From positions 1 to 15,030 of the forward strand of contig VBCP01000182.1 of assembly GCA_005888925.1 (NCBI GenBank): a stretch of 15,030 nucleotides of DNA. Direction: 5' to 3'. The stretch comes from Betaproteobacteria bacterium. GTDB taxonomy: Bacteria > Pseudomonadota > Gammaproteobacteria > Burkholderiales > SG8-39. Of the stretch, positions 7,082 to 14,012 are shown piece after piece. Position numbers and translations under genes: made by a program. The notes beneath the pieces are model-generated. The model did not search any database, was not told the DNA's origin, and saw only the letters and a list, made by a program, of their open reading frames with translations. The first letter of the stretch is position 1. Each line of letters starts with the position of its first letter.

Positions 7082-7647
7082 CGCTTGCGGATCGCCGACT
7101 TCGGCCGAAACGCCTTCACCACGCCCTCGTGCGTCTCGATGTAAGGCCCGCCGATGAGATCGATGCAATAGGGCACCGCGGCGAAGATGCCCGGCACCTC
7201 GGGCAGCCCCTGCAGCGTCTCGCGGATCGATTTGGGCTGGCCGGGCAGATTGATGATCAGCGCGCCTTTGCGGACGACCGCAACCTGGCGCGAGAGAATC
7301 GCGGTGGGCACGAACTTCAGGCTGATGGCGCGCATCTGCTCGCCGAAGCCCGGCATCAGCTTGTCGGCCACCGCCAGCGTCGCCTCCGGCGTTACATCGC
7401 GCCGCGCCGGGCCGGTGCCGCCGGTAGTGAGCACGAGATGGCAGCCGCGCTGGTCGACCAGCTCCTTAAGGGTGTTTTCAATCACCGGCTGCTCATCGGC
7501 GATCAGTCTCGTCTCGTCGCGCCACGCTGGCGAGGCGATCGCGGATTTGAGCCATTCCTTGAGCGACGGGATGCCTTCGTCCTTATAGACGCCGGCGGAG
7601 GCGCGGTCGCTGACCGAGACGAGGCCGATGACGAGTTCCTCGCTCAT
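7078..7647 (-). CDS. mog: Molybdopterin adenylyltransferase
   Basis: Mog adenylates molybdopterin to MPT-AMP before MoeA inserts molybdate, the last steps of molybdenum cofactor synthesis in the cytoplasm. The 189-residue protein (E. coli Mog 195) shows the family loop TTGGTGPARRDVTPEA and the LPGQPKSI motif, with the conserved opening VSVSDRASAGVYKDEG. The start ATG 7647 overlaps the stop of the DUF3237 gene (ATGA) and its own stop overlaps the vWA start (ATGA). An open frame continues upstream of 7647 but lacks homology. The TTGGTG-to-TPEA spacing and length favour Mog over MoaB; the distinction is by family resemblance. A CO-dehydrogenase-type accessory pair (coxE, coxG) at the right end may use the cofactor, but no molybdoenzyme is in view. 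Confidence 0.93.
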   Translation of the reverse strand: MSEELVIGLVSVSDRASAGVYKDEGIPSLKEWLKSAIASPAWRDETRLIADEQPVIENTLKELVDQRGCHLVLTTGGTGPARRDVTPEATLAVADKLMPGFGEQMRAISLKFVPTAILSRQVAVVRKGALIINLPGQPKSIRETLQGLPEVPGIFAAVPYCIDLIGGPYIETHEGVVKAFRPKSAIRKR

Positions 7648-8093
7648 CGAACTTCGAACACTTCCAGTTCTACCGCCGCGGCGCGCCGCGCGCCGGTCGC
7701 GACACAGATGATGCCGTTCAGCCACTTGTAGCGCTCGGCGCCGGTCTCGAAGCGCGGCGTGGTGCGCATGTAATAGAGCGAAGGATCGACCGGCTGCCCG
7801 TCGGCCAGCTTGCGCATCACCTCGGCAGGCCCATGACGGTAGCCGAAGTTGCGCACGTAGATCAGCGCGCGGTCGGTGGTCTCGAGGGTGTAGCGCGCGT
7901 CGAGCTCGGCGACGCCGTCTGAGCGGATGAACTGCCAGTCGGCGCCGCCGGGCAGCACGCGGCCGGCGAGCTTCTCGCCGCGGAAGCTGCCGCCGGTGAT
8001 CGGCACGATGCGCCGGCGGCCGAGCGGCGTCTCGCCGAGCTCCTGGGGCGGCGCGAGGGTGATCTCAGCCCGTAGTAACGGTTGGAGGTTCAA
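7644..8093 (-). CDS. DUF3237 (UPF0311) family protein
   Basis: The 149-residue protein matches the DUF3237 family: ELGETPLGRRRIVPITGG (18-35), LPGGADWQ and a late YYMRTTPRFETG segment are characteristic. The fold is a beta barrel and no reaction is established. It starts at TTG 8093, which gives the family-typical N-terminus (LQPLLRAEITL); no strong ribosome binding site is seen. It overlaps the end of yjgA by 29 bases and its stop overlaps the mog start. No signal peptide is present, so it is cytoplasmic. The call is by family resemblance from memory. Confidence 0.85.
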   Translation of the reverse strand: MNLQPLLRAEITLAPPQELGETPLGRRRIVPITGGSFRGEKLAGRVLPGGADWQFIRSDGVAELDARYTLETTDRALIYVRNFGYRHGPAEVMRKLADGQPVDPSLYYMRTTPRFETGAERYKWLNGIICVATGARRAAAVELEVFEVR

Positions 8094-8571
8094 GCGCTTT
8101 CAATACCCGGAAAAGCTCGCGGAAAGCGCGCGGCGCGCGGCCCTCCTTCTGCTCGCGGCGCGCGTTGCGGATCAGCGTGCGCAGCCCCTGCAGGTCGGCG
8201 TCGGCGTGCTCCGAGATGTAGGCGGTGAGCGCCTCGTCATCGGCCAGCAGTTTTTCCCTTAGAGCTTCCAGGCGCCGGTGGCGCGCCGCCTCCTGCGCCG
8301 AATGCCCGGTGAGCGCGTCGAGCTGCGCGCGCAGCGGCACCGGATCGACGTCGCGCATCAGGCGGCCGATGTATTGCAGTTGCCGCCGCCGGCCCTCGTG
8401 GCTCTTGATGCGCTTCGCTTCCAGCACCGCCTCGCGCAGCGCGTCGGCGATCTGCATGGCGGCGAGCTGCGACTCGGGAAGCTCCACCAGCGCCACGCCG
8501 AGCGCCTGCAGCTCGTGCATCTCTTTCTTGCGTTGAGTTTTGCTAACCGGTGGCGCTGCGGAGTCTTGCAC
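8065..8571 (-). CDS. darP: Ribosome-associated protein YjgA (DarP, DUF615)
   Basis: DarP/YjgA binds late 50S precursors and helps mature the peptidyl transferase centre. The 168-residue protein shows the family pattern VSKTQRKKEMHELQALG near the N-terminus, then AKRIKSHEGRRRQLQYIGRLMR, and a C-terminal helix with DLQGLRTLIRNARRE. It starts at GTG 8571; the first ATG in frame is inside the conserved region and so cannot be the start. It diverges from pmbA with 20 bases between, the arrangement known from E. coli (yjgA/pmbA) and many proteobacteria. It is the first gene of the overlapping minus-strand operon down to 5076. Length is close to E. coli YjgA (183). Confidence 0.93.
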   Translation of the reverse strand: MQDSAAPPVSKTQRKKEMHELQALGVALVELPESQLAAMQIADALREAVLEAKRIKSHEGRRRQLQYIGRLMRDVDPVPLRAQLDALTGHSAQEAARHRRLEALREKLLADDEALTAYISEHADADLQGLRTLIRNARREQKEGRAPRAFRELFRVLKALEPPTVTTG

Positions 8572-8591
8572 TTGGTTATCATAGCGCCCCC
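8572..8591. promoter_or_regulatory. Divergent darP/pmbA intergenic region
   Basis: Twenty bases separate the two start codons. TATCAT at 8577-8582 is a possible -10 box for pmbA with nine bases to the ATG, allowing at most a very short leader. No Shine-Dalgarno sequence precedes ATG 8592, and no convincing -35 is seen in the yjgA coding region at the right distance. Confidence 0.3.
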
Positions 8592-9947
8592 ATGCCGAAG
8601 CGCCACGGGTTCACCTTCGATGCCGCCGAGCTCCACGACATGGCCGAGCAAGTGCTCGCGCACGCGAAGCGCGCCGGCGCGAGCGGCTGCGATTGCGAAG
8701 TCTCGGAGGCCTACGGTCTCACCGTCACGGTGAGGAAGGGCAAGCCCGATACCATCGAGCACAACCGCGACCGCTCGGTCGGCGTGACCCTCTATATGGG
8801 CGAGCGGCCGAAGGTGCGCCGCGGCCACGCCAGCACCTCGGATCTTTCCAAGGCGGCGCTCGAGCAGACGGTGGATGCCGCGCTCGCCATCGCGCGGCAC
8901 ACGGCGGAAGACGACTGCGCGGGGCTTCCCGAGCCCGAGCTCCTCGCCAAGGAGACGAAGGACCTGGATCTGTTCCATCCGTGGGCGCTCAGCACGGAGG
9001 AGGCGATCGCGCTCGCCAAGCGCTGCGAGGATGCCGCCTTCGCCACCGCGCCGGTGATCCGCAACTCAGAAGGCGCGACGGTGTCGACGCAGCAGTCGCA
9101 ATTCGTGCTCGCCAACAGCCTCGGCTTCCGCGGCGGCTTCCCCGGCTCGCGGCATTACCTCTCCTGCGCGGTGATCGCCGAGGAGCGCGGCCTGATGCAG
9201 CGCGACGACTGGTACTCGGCCTCGCGCGTGCCGGGAAAGATCGCCGAGCCGCGCGCGCTCGGGCGCTACGCGGCGCAGCGCGCGGCGGCGCGCCTGCGCG
9301 CGCGCAAGATCGCCACCTGCCAGGCGCCGGTGCTGTTCGAGGCGCCGGCGGCGATCGGGCTGCTCGGGCATTTCGTCGCCGCGGTGAACGGCGGCAACCT
9401 CTACCGCAAGACCAGCTTTCTGGTCGACAGCCTGGGCAAGGAAATTTTTTCCCGCAACGTGCAGATCCAGGAGCGTCCGTTCGAGCGCCAGGGCTCGGCG
9501 AGCACGCCGTTCGACGACGAAGGCGTCGCCACGCGCGAGCGCAGCCTGGTGAAGGACGGCGTGCTCGAAGGCTATTTTCTCGGCAGCTACTCGGCGCGCA
9601 AGCTCGGCATGCAGACCACCGGCAACGCGGGTGGGCACCACAACCTGGTTCTTCGCGCCGACGGTCCGAACTTCGCCGGCATGCTGCGCAAGATGCGCCG
9701 CGGGCTGCTGGTCACCGAGCTCTTGGGCCAGGGGATAAACCTGGTGACCGGCGACTATTCGCGCGGCGCCGCGGGCTACTGGGTCGACGGCGGCGAGATC
9801 CAGTTTCCGGTGGAGGAGATCACCATCGCGGGCAACCTGCGCGACATGTTCAAGGGCATCGCCGCGGTGGGAGCCGACGTGCTCGTGCGCAGCGGCCGCG
9901 CCTGCGGTTCGATCCTCCTGGAGAACATGACGATCGCCGGGCAATAG
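8592..9947 (+). CDS. pmbA: Metalloprotease subunit PmbA (TldE)
   Basis: PmbA (TldE) forms a heterodimeric zinc protease with TldD that trims unfolded peptides, matures microcin B17 and helps degrade the CcdA antitoxin. The 451-residue protein (E. coli 450) shows the family features DTIEHNRDRSVGVTLYMGER, the NSEGATVSTQQSQF segment and the C-terminal TGNAGGHHNL and LLVTELLGQGINLVTGDYSRGAAGYWV. PmbA lacks the HExxH zinc site, which is in TldD, and none is seen here. An upstream in-frame GTG (8550) lies in the divergent yjgA gene; ATG 8592 fits the family. Only 30 bases separate it from the next gene, so the two may share a transcript. Confidence 0.96.
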   Translation: MPKRHGFTFDAAELHDMAEQVLAHAKRAGASGCDCEVSEAYGLTVTVRKGKPDTIEHNRDRSVGVTLYMGERPKVRRGHASTSDLSKAALEQTVDAALAIARHTAEDDCAGLPEPELLAKETKDLDLFHPWALSTEEAIALAKRCEDAAFATAPVIRNSEGATVSTQQSQFVLANSLGFRGGFPGSRHYLSCAVIAEERGLMQRDDWYSASRVPGKIAEPRALGRYAAQRAAARLRARKIATCQAPVLFEAPAAIGLLGHFVAAVNGGNLYRKTSFLVDSLGKEIFSRNVQIQERPFERQGSASTPFDDEGVATRERSLVKDGVLEGYFLGSYSARKLGMQTTGNAGGHHNLVLRADGPNFAGMLRKMRRGLLVTELLGQGINLVTGDYSRGAAGYWVDGGEIQFPVEEITIAGNLRDMFKGIAAVGADVLVRSGRACGSILLENMTIAGQ

Positions 9948-9965
9948 CCCGCCGGGACCATGCGG

Positions 9966-9977
9966 CATAATGGTCCG
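9966..9977 (+). promoter_or_regulatory. -10-like box just ahead of the second methyltransferase
   Basis: CATAAT (9966-9971) lies six bases before ATG 9978, a spacing that would give a leaderless transcript. No Shine-Dalgarno sequence is present. No good -35 hexamer is seen about 17 bases upstream, so the evidence is weak. Confidence 0.3.
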
Positions 9978-10502
9978 ATGCGACTACTTTTCGCCCTTGC
10001 CTTCGTTGCCGCCTCGGCCGCGGCGCAGCAGCCCGACGTCATCTACGTGCCCACGCCGCAGGACGTGGTCGACGAGATGCTCAAGCTCGGAAGAGTCGGC
10101 AAAGGCGACATCCTGTACGACCTCGGCTCGGGCGACGGCCGCATCCCGGTGACCGCGGCGAAGCGCTTCGGCATCCGCGCCTACGGCATCGACATCGACC
10201 CGCAGCGCATCCAGGAGGCGAACGAGAACGCGAAGAAGAACGGCGTCACCAGCCTGGTCCAGTTCCGGCAGGAAGACCTCTTCAAGTCCAAGTTCGCCGA
10301 CGCCACCGTCGTGACGCTGTATCTCCTCCCCGACCTCAACGTGAAGCTAAGACCGCGGCTCCTCGCCGAGCTCAAGCCCGGCACGCGCATCGTGTCGCAC
10401 CAGTTCGACATGGGAACGTGGAAGCCCGACCGGAAAGTCGAGCTGAACGGCAGAACTATCTACTTGTGGACGATCCCGCAGCGGAAGAGCCCGCCGCAGT
10501 AA
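9978..10502 (+). CDS. Class I SAM-dependent methyltransferase with signal peptide (copy 2)
   Basis: The 174-residue protein begins MRLLFALAFVAASAAAQQ, a standard signal peptide with a likely cut after the alanines, and then goes straight into a methyltransferase core: YVPTPQDVVDEML (23-35), motif I YDLGSGDGR (47-55), acidic loop IDIDP (71-75), and DATVVTLYLLPDLN (108-121). It is the paralog of the product at 5076-5684, with clear identity over the whole core. ATG 9978 is preferred over ATG 9960 because it puts the apolar stretch at the N-terminus. The 3' end overlaps the convergent hydrolase gene by 47 bases. SAM is not known as a periplasmic metabolite, so either the segment is a membrane anchor with the catalytic domain inside, or the enzyme is unusual. 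The substrate is unknown. Confidence 0.87.
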   Translation: MRLLFALAFVAASAAAQQPDVIYVPTPQDVVDEMLKLGRVGKGDILYDLGSGDGRIPVTAAKRFGIRAYGIDIDPQRIQEANENAKKNGVTSLVQFRQEDLFKSKFADATVVTLYLLPDLNVKLRPRLLAELKPGTRIVSHQFDMGTWKPDRKVELNGRTIYLWTIPQRKSPPQ

Positions 10503-11364
10503 CACCCGAGGCGGCAGTCACCGCGCTCTCGTCGAGCGCCGCGAGGAACTCGCCGATCGAATGCCAGAACTCCTCGCGGTTCTCGAGCCCGGAATGCCCC
10601 GCCCCGGACACGAGCACCGTCTTGACGATGCCGCCCCAGCGGCGCGCGAGCGCGAGCCCGTTCTTTACCGGCGTCACTTCGTCCTTCTCCGCGAGCAGGA
10701 AGAGCGCCGGCGCCGACACCATCGGCGCCATCAGCGCCGGGTTGTAGCGGCTCTGCACCAGCCAGCCGAGCGGCACCCGGTAGTGCTCTTCTCCCAGGGC
10801 GGCCGCGCTGTCGAAGGGTGTGGCGAGGATCGCCGCGCGCACTTTGCGCGCCGCGGCAACGGCGATCGCGACGTAGGAGCCCAAACTGCGGCCGAGCACC
10901 ACGATGTTGACGGCGTCGATGTCGGGGCGCGCCAGCGCCCAGTCGTAGACGCGCTTCGCGTCGCCGAGCACGGCGCGCTCGTTCGGCGAGCCCTCCGAGA
11001 GCCCGAAACCACGGTAGTTGATCATCAGCCAGCCCCAGTCGGCGCTGGCGTGCGCCAGGCTGACGAACTCGGAGACCTCCTGGCCGACGCCGCCGTAGAC
11101 GATCACCAGCGCGTGGGGCTTGCCGGGCGTCCAGTGCTCGGGGCGCTTGAGCCAGCCGTGGAGCACGAAGCCCTCGGGCGTCGCGAGGCGCACTTCCTCG
11201 ATGCGGCTCGCGCCCGCGAGCGCCTTCTTGTGGCTCTGGTCGATGGCGCGCGGCCGGAACACGAGCTGCGGCTCGAGCGGCTCGAGCAGCGGCGTGACGC
11301 AGCCGGCGCCGATCACGGCGGCGGCGGCGACCCCGATAGATACTAAAATGACTCTCGAGCGCAT
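10456..11364 (-). CDS. Lipoprotein alpha/beta hydrolase
   Basis: The 302-residue protein starts with a lipoprotein signal (MRSRVILVSIGVAAAAVIGAGC, modified Cys22) and continues with an alpha/beta hydrolase domain. The nucleophile is Ser160 in GRSLGS, the acid Asp228 in AEKDEV and the base His257 in GAGHSG. YGGVGQE and NYRGFGLSEG are the usual oxyanion-side loops of the BAAT/YqkD-like group. It should sit on the outer or inner membrane facing the periplasm; the ester or peptide substrate is unknown. A GGAGG touches the ATG directly (no spacer), so translation initiation is odd. The last ~23 residues are a low-complexity Ala/Ser/Thr/Gly tail encoded where the gene overlaps, or lies just beyond, the end of the convergent methyltransferase. 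Confidence 0.9.
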   Translation of the reverse strand: MRSRVILVSIGVAAAAVIGAGCVTPLLEPLEPQLVFRPRAIDQSHKKALAGASRIEEVRLATPEGFVLHGWLKRPEHWTPGKPHALVIVYGGVGQEVSEFVSLAHASADWGWLMINYRGFGLSEGSPNERAVLGDAKRVYDWALARPDIDAVNIVVLGRSLGSYVAIAVAAARKVRAAILATPFDSAAALGEEHYRVPLGWLVQSRYNPALMAPMVSAPALFLLAEKDEVTPVKNGLALARRWGGIVKTVLVSGAGHSGLENREEFWHSIGEFLAALDESAVTAASGVTAAGSSAAGSSTSR

Positions 11365-11422
11365 CCTCCACTGAGACTCCTCCCCCGAACGACTCGTTTC
11401 CTCGCTAGGCTGGGCGGGCTAT

Positions 11423-12046
11423 ATGGCCAAAGAACTTGTCATCGAAATCGCTTCCGACGTCATCTGTCCCTGGTGCTATATCGGCAAGCGGCGCCTCGAG
11501 AAGGCGCTCTCCTTGCTCGACGGTGAGGTAAAGCCCGACATTCGCTGGCTGCCGTTCCAGTTGAATCCCGAGATGCCGAGGGGCGGCATGGCGCGCGCCG
11601 AGTACCGCAAGGCCAAGTTCGGCTCGGTCGAGCGCGCGCGGAGCCTCGATGAGCGCGTTGCCGCCGAGGGACGCGGCGAAGGCATCGCGTTCGCCTTCGA
11701 GCGCATCGAGCGCACGCCGAACACGAGTGCGGCGCACCAATTGATCGACCTGGCCCAGTCGCAGGGCGCCGCCGGGCGAGTGGTCGATGCGCTGTTCCGC
11801 GCCTATTTCGAGGAAGGGCGGGACATCGGCGATGCCGGAGTGCTTAACAGCATCGCCCTAGGCAGCGGGGTGTCAGGGTGGCCCGGACAGGCGAACGCCA
11901 AGGGAGTCGCCGAGCTCGAGGAGAACATGAGGAGCCTCGGCATCTCCGCGGTGCCGACCTTCATCTTCGAGCGCAAGTCCGGCGTCTCCGGCGCGCATCC
12001 GCCGGAGGCGCTCGCTGCAGCGATCCGCGAAGCGCTGCCTAAGTAA
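11423..12046 (+). CDS. DsbA/FrnE-family thiol oxidoreductase
   Basis: The 207-residue protein has a thioredoxin-fold N-terminus with a CPWC active site (15-18) in SDVICPWCYIGKRRLE, a helical insert with the typical NTSAAHQL segment, and the cis-proline loop SAVPTFIFE near the end. This is the cytoplasmic DsbA-like FrnE branch; no signal peptide is present, so it is not the periplasmic DsbA. Roles suggested for the family are disulfide exchange and oxidative-stress tolerance; the substrate is not known. A divergent gap of 58 bases separates it from the hydrolase, and its 3' end overlaps that of the cyclase-like gene by eight bases. No clear ribosome binding site precedes ATG 11423. Confidence 0.92.
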   Translation: MAKELVIEIASDVICPWCYIGKRRLEKALSLLDGEVKPDIRWLPFQLNPEMPRGGMARAEYRKAKFGSVERARSLDERVAAEGRGEGIAFAFERIERTPNTSAAHQLIDLAQSQGAAGRVVDALFRAYFEEGRDIGDAGVLNSIALGSGVSGWPGQANAKGVAELEENMRSLGISAVPTFIFERKSGVSGAHPPEALAAAIREALPK

Positions 12047-12632
12047 AGTCGAGGCGCTTTTCCAGCGCCATGCCGTAGATCGCAATCGGCGGGCGCTTGC
12101 CGATCTCGAGCGGCGGCAGCTCCTCGCAGCCGAGCGTCTGCGCGCTCGCGCCGAGCGCCTTCATGAAGTCGAGCGACAGGATCACCTCGCCGGCGCGCGC
12201 GCGGTGCACCAGCCGCTCGGTGACGCTGACGCAGTCGCCGAAGGCGACGAACTGCTGGTGCGCGATCGGGCCGGCCATGCCGAACACGGCTTCGCCCAGG
12301 TGCACCGCGGCCGAGATCGCCGCCGGCAGGCCGAAGTCCTTCTTCCATTGCTCGCCGAGCGTGCCGAACTCGCGCTGCAGGTCCTGCGCGGCCTTCAGCG
12401 CGCGCTGGGCGTACTCCTTGCGATCGCCGGTGGCGAAGGCCGCGACCATCATGTCGTTCTGCACCGAAAGCACCTTGCCGGCGTTGGCGGTGATCGCCAT
12501 GCCGCAGAGCGAGAAGAAGTCGTTCGCGAGCTCCAGCACCTTTTCGGGCGCCAGCACTTCCGAGAGCCGCGTGAAGTTGCGCAGCTCCGCGTTCAGGATC
12601 GCCGCCTCGCGCCGTTCAGCGTCGTTTGTCAT
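12039..12632 (-). CDS. Degenerate class III adenylate/guanylate cyclase domain protein
   Basis: This 197-residue protein is a single CHD-type cyclase domain: AILNAELRNFTRLSE (11-25) matches the first metal-site strand, SVQNDMMVAAF (57-67) the second, and FGDCVSVTERL (131-141) the IGDTVNLAARL strand. Several catalytic positions differ: the first metal Asp is Glu16, and the transition-state Asn is Ser136, although Asp60 and Arg140 remain. The protein may therefore be a pseudoenzyme or a nucleotide sensor rather than an active cyclase. There is no membrane or sensor domain. The start at ATG 12632 has GGAGG six bases ahead; an upstream TTG at 12647 is less likely. It overlaps the end of the CADD-like gene by 17 bases and is last in the operon. 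Confidence 0.82.
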   Translation of the reverse strand: MTNDAERREAAILNAELRNFTRLSEVLAPEKVLELANDFFSLCGMAITANAGKVLSVQNDMMVAAFATGDRKEYAQRALKAAQDLQREFGTLGEQWKKDFGLPAAISAAVHLGEAVFGMAGPIAHQQFVAFGDCVSVTERLVHRARAGEVILSLDFMKALGASAQTLGCEELPPLEIGKRPPIAIYGMALEKRLDFT

Positions 12633-13326
12633 CGCCTGCCTCCGCAATGCCGTTCAGGTAATGCTCCCACACATGCAGGTTGCGCTCGCAGGCGGCCACC
12701 GCCGCATCTTCCATGCGCAGCTCTCTCGCGAACTTCTCCACCGCGCGCCAGCCGGTGTTCGAATGCTCGATGTCGGCCTCGGTGTGCAGCTCGAAGAACT
12801 CGAGCTCGTCGTCCCTGAGATCGAACAGGCGCCCCCAGCGGGCGCGCTCGACGCCGAACCAGCCGCGCTTCCTGAACTCGCCCTTGCCGTAGCCCGGCAC
12901 GTTGACGCGCTCGGCGCAGGTGTTGGCGACGATGCCTTCGAGCCAGTGGCGGTTCGCCATCAGCCCTTCCCACGCCGCCCAGCAGAGCTCCGTCGAAGCG
13001 AGCGGTCTTGCCTTCTCGATCTCGGCGCGCTTCAGGCCGATGCGCACGCCGAGCTCCTCGAGGATCTTCCAGTGCGGCCGGCCGCCGCCGTGCGCGTGGT
13101 CGGCGATCACCTCCTCGCTGCAGGCCTCGATGATGCGCATGCGCGTATCCCAGTCGGTGCAGTTGGCGGCGACCTTGAGCTTCAGCACCGAGTTCCTCTG
13201 GCGCGTATTGAGGCGGTGCTGCAGCGCGAACATGCGCGCGCGGCCCTTGCTGAGCGGCTCGCGGAACCAGCGGCAGCGCAGGGCGAAGTCGTTCACCACC
13301 CTGTCCATGCGGGCGATGACGCTCAT
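12616..13326 (-). CDS. CADD/PqqC-like heme-oxygenase-fold metal oxidase
   Basis: The 236-residue protein is all-helical in pattern and carries HTEADIEH (181-188), which matches the HxxxDxxH metal ligands of Chlamydia CADD and related non-haem di-metal oxidases. Other likely ligands are Glu71 or Glu72 with His79 or His85, and an acidic residue near 139. CADD and a Nitrosomonas europaea homolog supply p-aminobenzoate for folate; CADD sacrifices an internal Tyr near its N-terminus. No Tyr exists in the first 140 residues here, so that chemistry may differ. Other members are labelled iron-containing redox enzymes or TenA/PqqC-like proteins. The start overlaps the alaX stop (ATGA) and the end overlaps the cyclase gene. 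The family call is firm, the substrate is not. Confidence 0.8.
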   Translation of the reverse strand: MSVIARMDRVVNDFALRCRWFREPLSKGRARMFALQHRLNTRQRNSVLKLKVAANCTDWDTRMRIIEACSEEVIADHAHGGGRPHWKILEELGVRIGLKRAEIEKARPLASTELCWAAWEGLMANRHWLEGIVANTCAERVNVPGYGKGEFRKRGWFGVERARWGRLFDLRDDELEFFELHTEADIEHSNTGWRAVEKFARELRMEDAAVAACERNLHVWEHYLNGIAEAGDDKRR

Positions 13327-14012
13327 GCGAGCTCCAGCGTGACGCGCTTGTTGCGTTTGCCCTCCGAGCGGATGCGCACCACCTTCAGCGTCCCGATCTC
13401 CGCGGTGTTCGCGACGTGCGTGCCACCGCAAGCCTGCAGATCGATGCCGGGGATCTCGAGCAAGCGCACGCGTCCCTCGCCGCGCGGCGGCGCGACCGAC
13501 ATCGTCTTCACGAGCTCCGGGCGTGCGTCGAGCTCGGCGTCGGTGATCCACATAGGGCGCGTTTGTACGCCCGTCTTGACCAGCTCGTTCAGCCGAGCCT
13601 CGATCGCATCCTTGACCAGGCGCTCCATCTCGATGTCGAAATCGAGATGCGCCTTGTCGTCGTTGATGCGGCCGCCGGTGACCGGCGCCTTGACCACGGC
13701 GCCGAGGAGATGCAGCGCGGTGTGCAGGCGCATCAACCGGTGGCGTCGCTCCCAGTCGAGCTGCGTCTCGACTTTGCTGCCGGTCGTCAGATTGGCCCCT
13801 GGCTCGAGCACATGGAGCACCTGATCCGCCACCGGTCCCTTGCGCGTGTCGAGCACGCGCCATTGCCCGATCTTGCCGGTGTCGCCCGCCTGCCCGCCGC
13901 CTAGCGGATAGAACACGGTGCGGTCGAGCTCGATGCTGTCGCCATGCACGGCGACGACGGTCGCCTCGCATGACTTGAGATAGGGATCTTGGCGAAACAG
14001 CAGCTCGGCCAT
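13323..14012 (-). CDS. Alanyl-tRNA editing protein (AlaX family)
   Basis: AlaX proteins hydrolyse Ser or Gly wrongly attached to tRNA-Ala. The 229 residues correspond to the free-standing editing domain of AlaRS: GGGQAGDTG (38-46), the zinc pair HTALH (97-101) and the second pair CGGTH (195-199) are all intact, as are LPQ-like beta-barrel strands before them. The length fits AlaX-M/AlaX-II rather than the short form. No catalytic ATP domain is present. The ATG 14012 overlaps the coxG stop by one base (TAATG) and the stop overlaps the next start (ATGA), so it is translationally coupled in this operon. Function is confident; why it lies with coxG is unclear. Confidence 0.92.
   Translation of the reverse strand: MAELLFRQDPYLKSCEATVVAVHGDSIELDRTVFYPLGGGQAGDTGKIGQWRVLDTRKGPVADQVLHVLEPGANLTTGSKVETQLDWERRHRLMRLHTALHLLGAVVKAPVTGGRINDDKAHLDFDIEMERLVKDAIEARLNELVKTGVQTRPMWITDAELDARPELVKTMSVAPPRGEGRVRLLEIPGIDLQACGGTHVANTAEIGTLKVVRIRSEGKRNKRVTLELA

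Noticed and set aside
8693..9970. 425-codon plus-strand frame inside pmbA
   Set aside because: Shifted-frame shadow of pmbA with extreme Arg/Ala/Gly bias.
12097..13824. 575-codon plus-strand frame across the cyclase, oxidase and alaX genes
   Set aside because: Spans three well-supported minus-strand genes and carries no recognisable domain.
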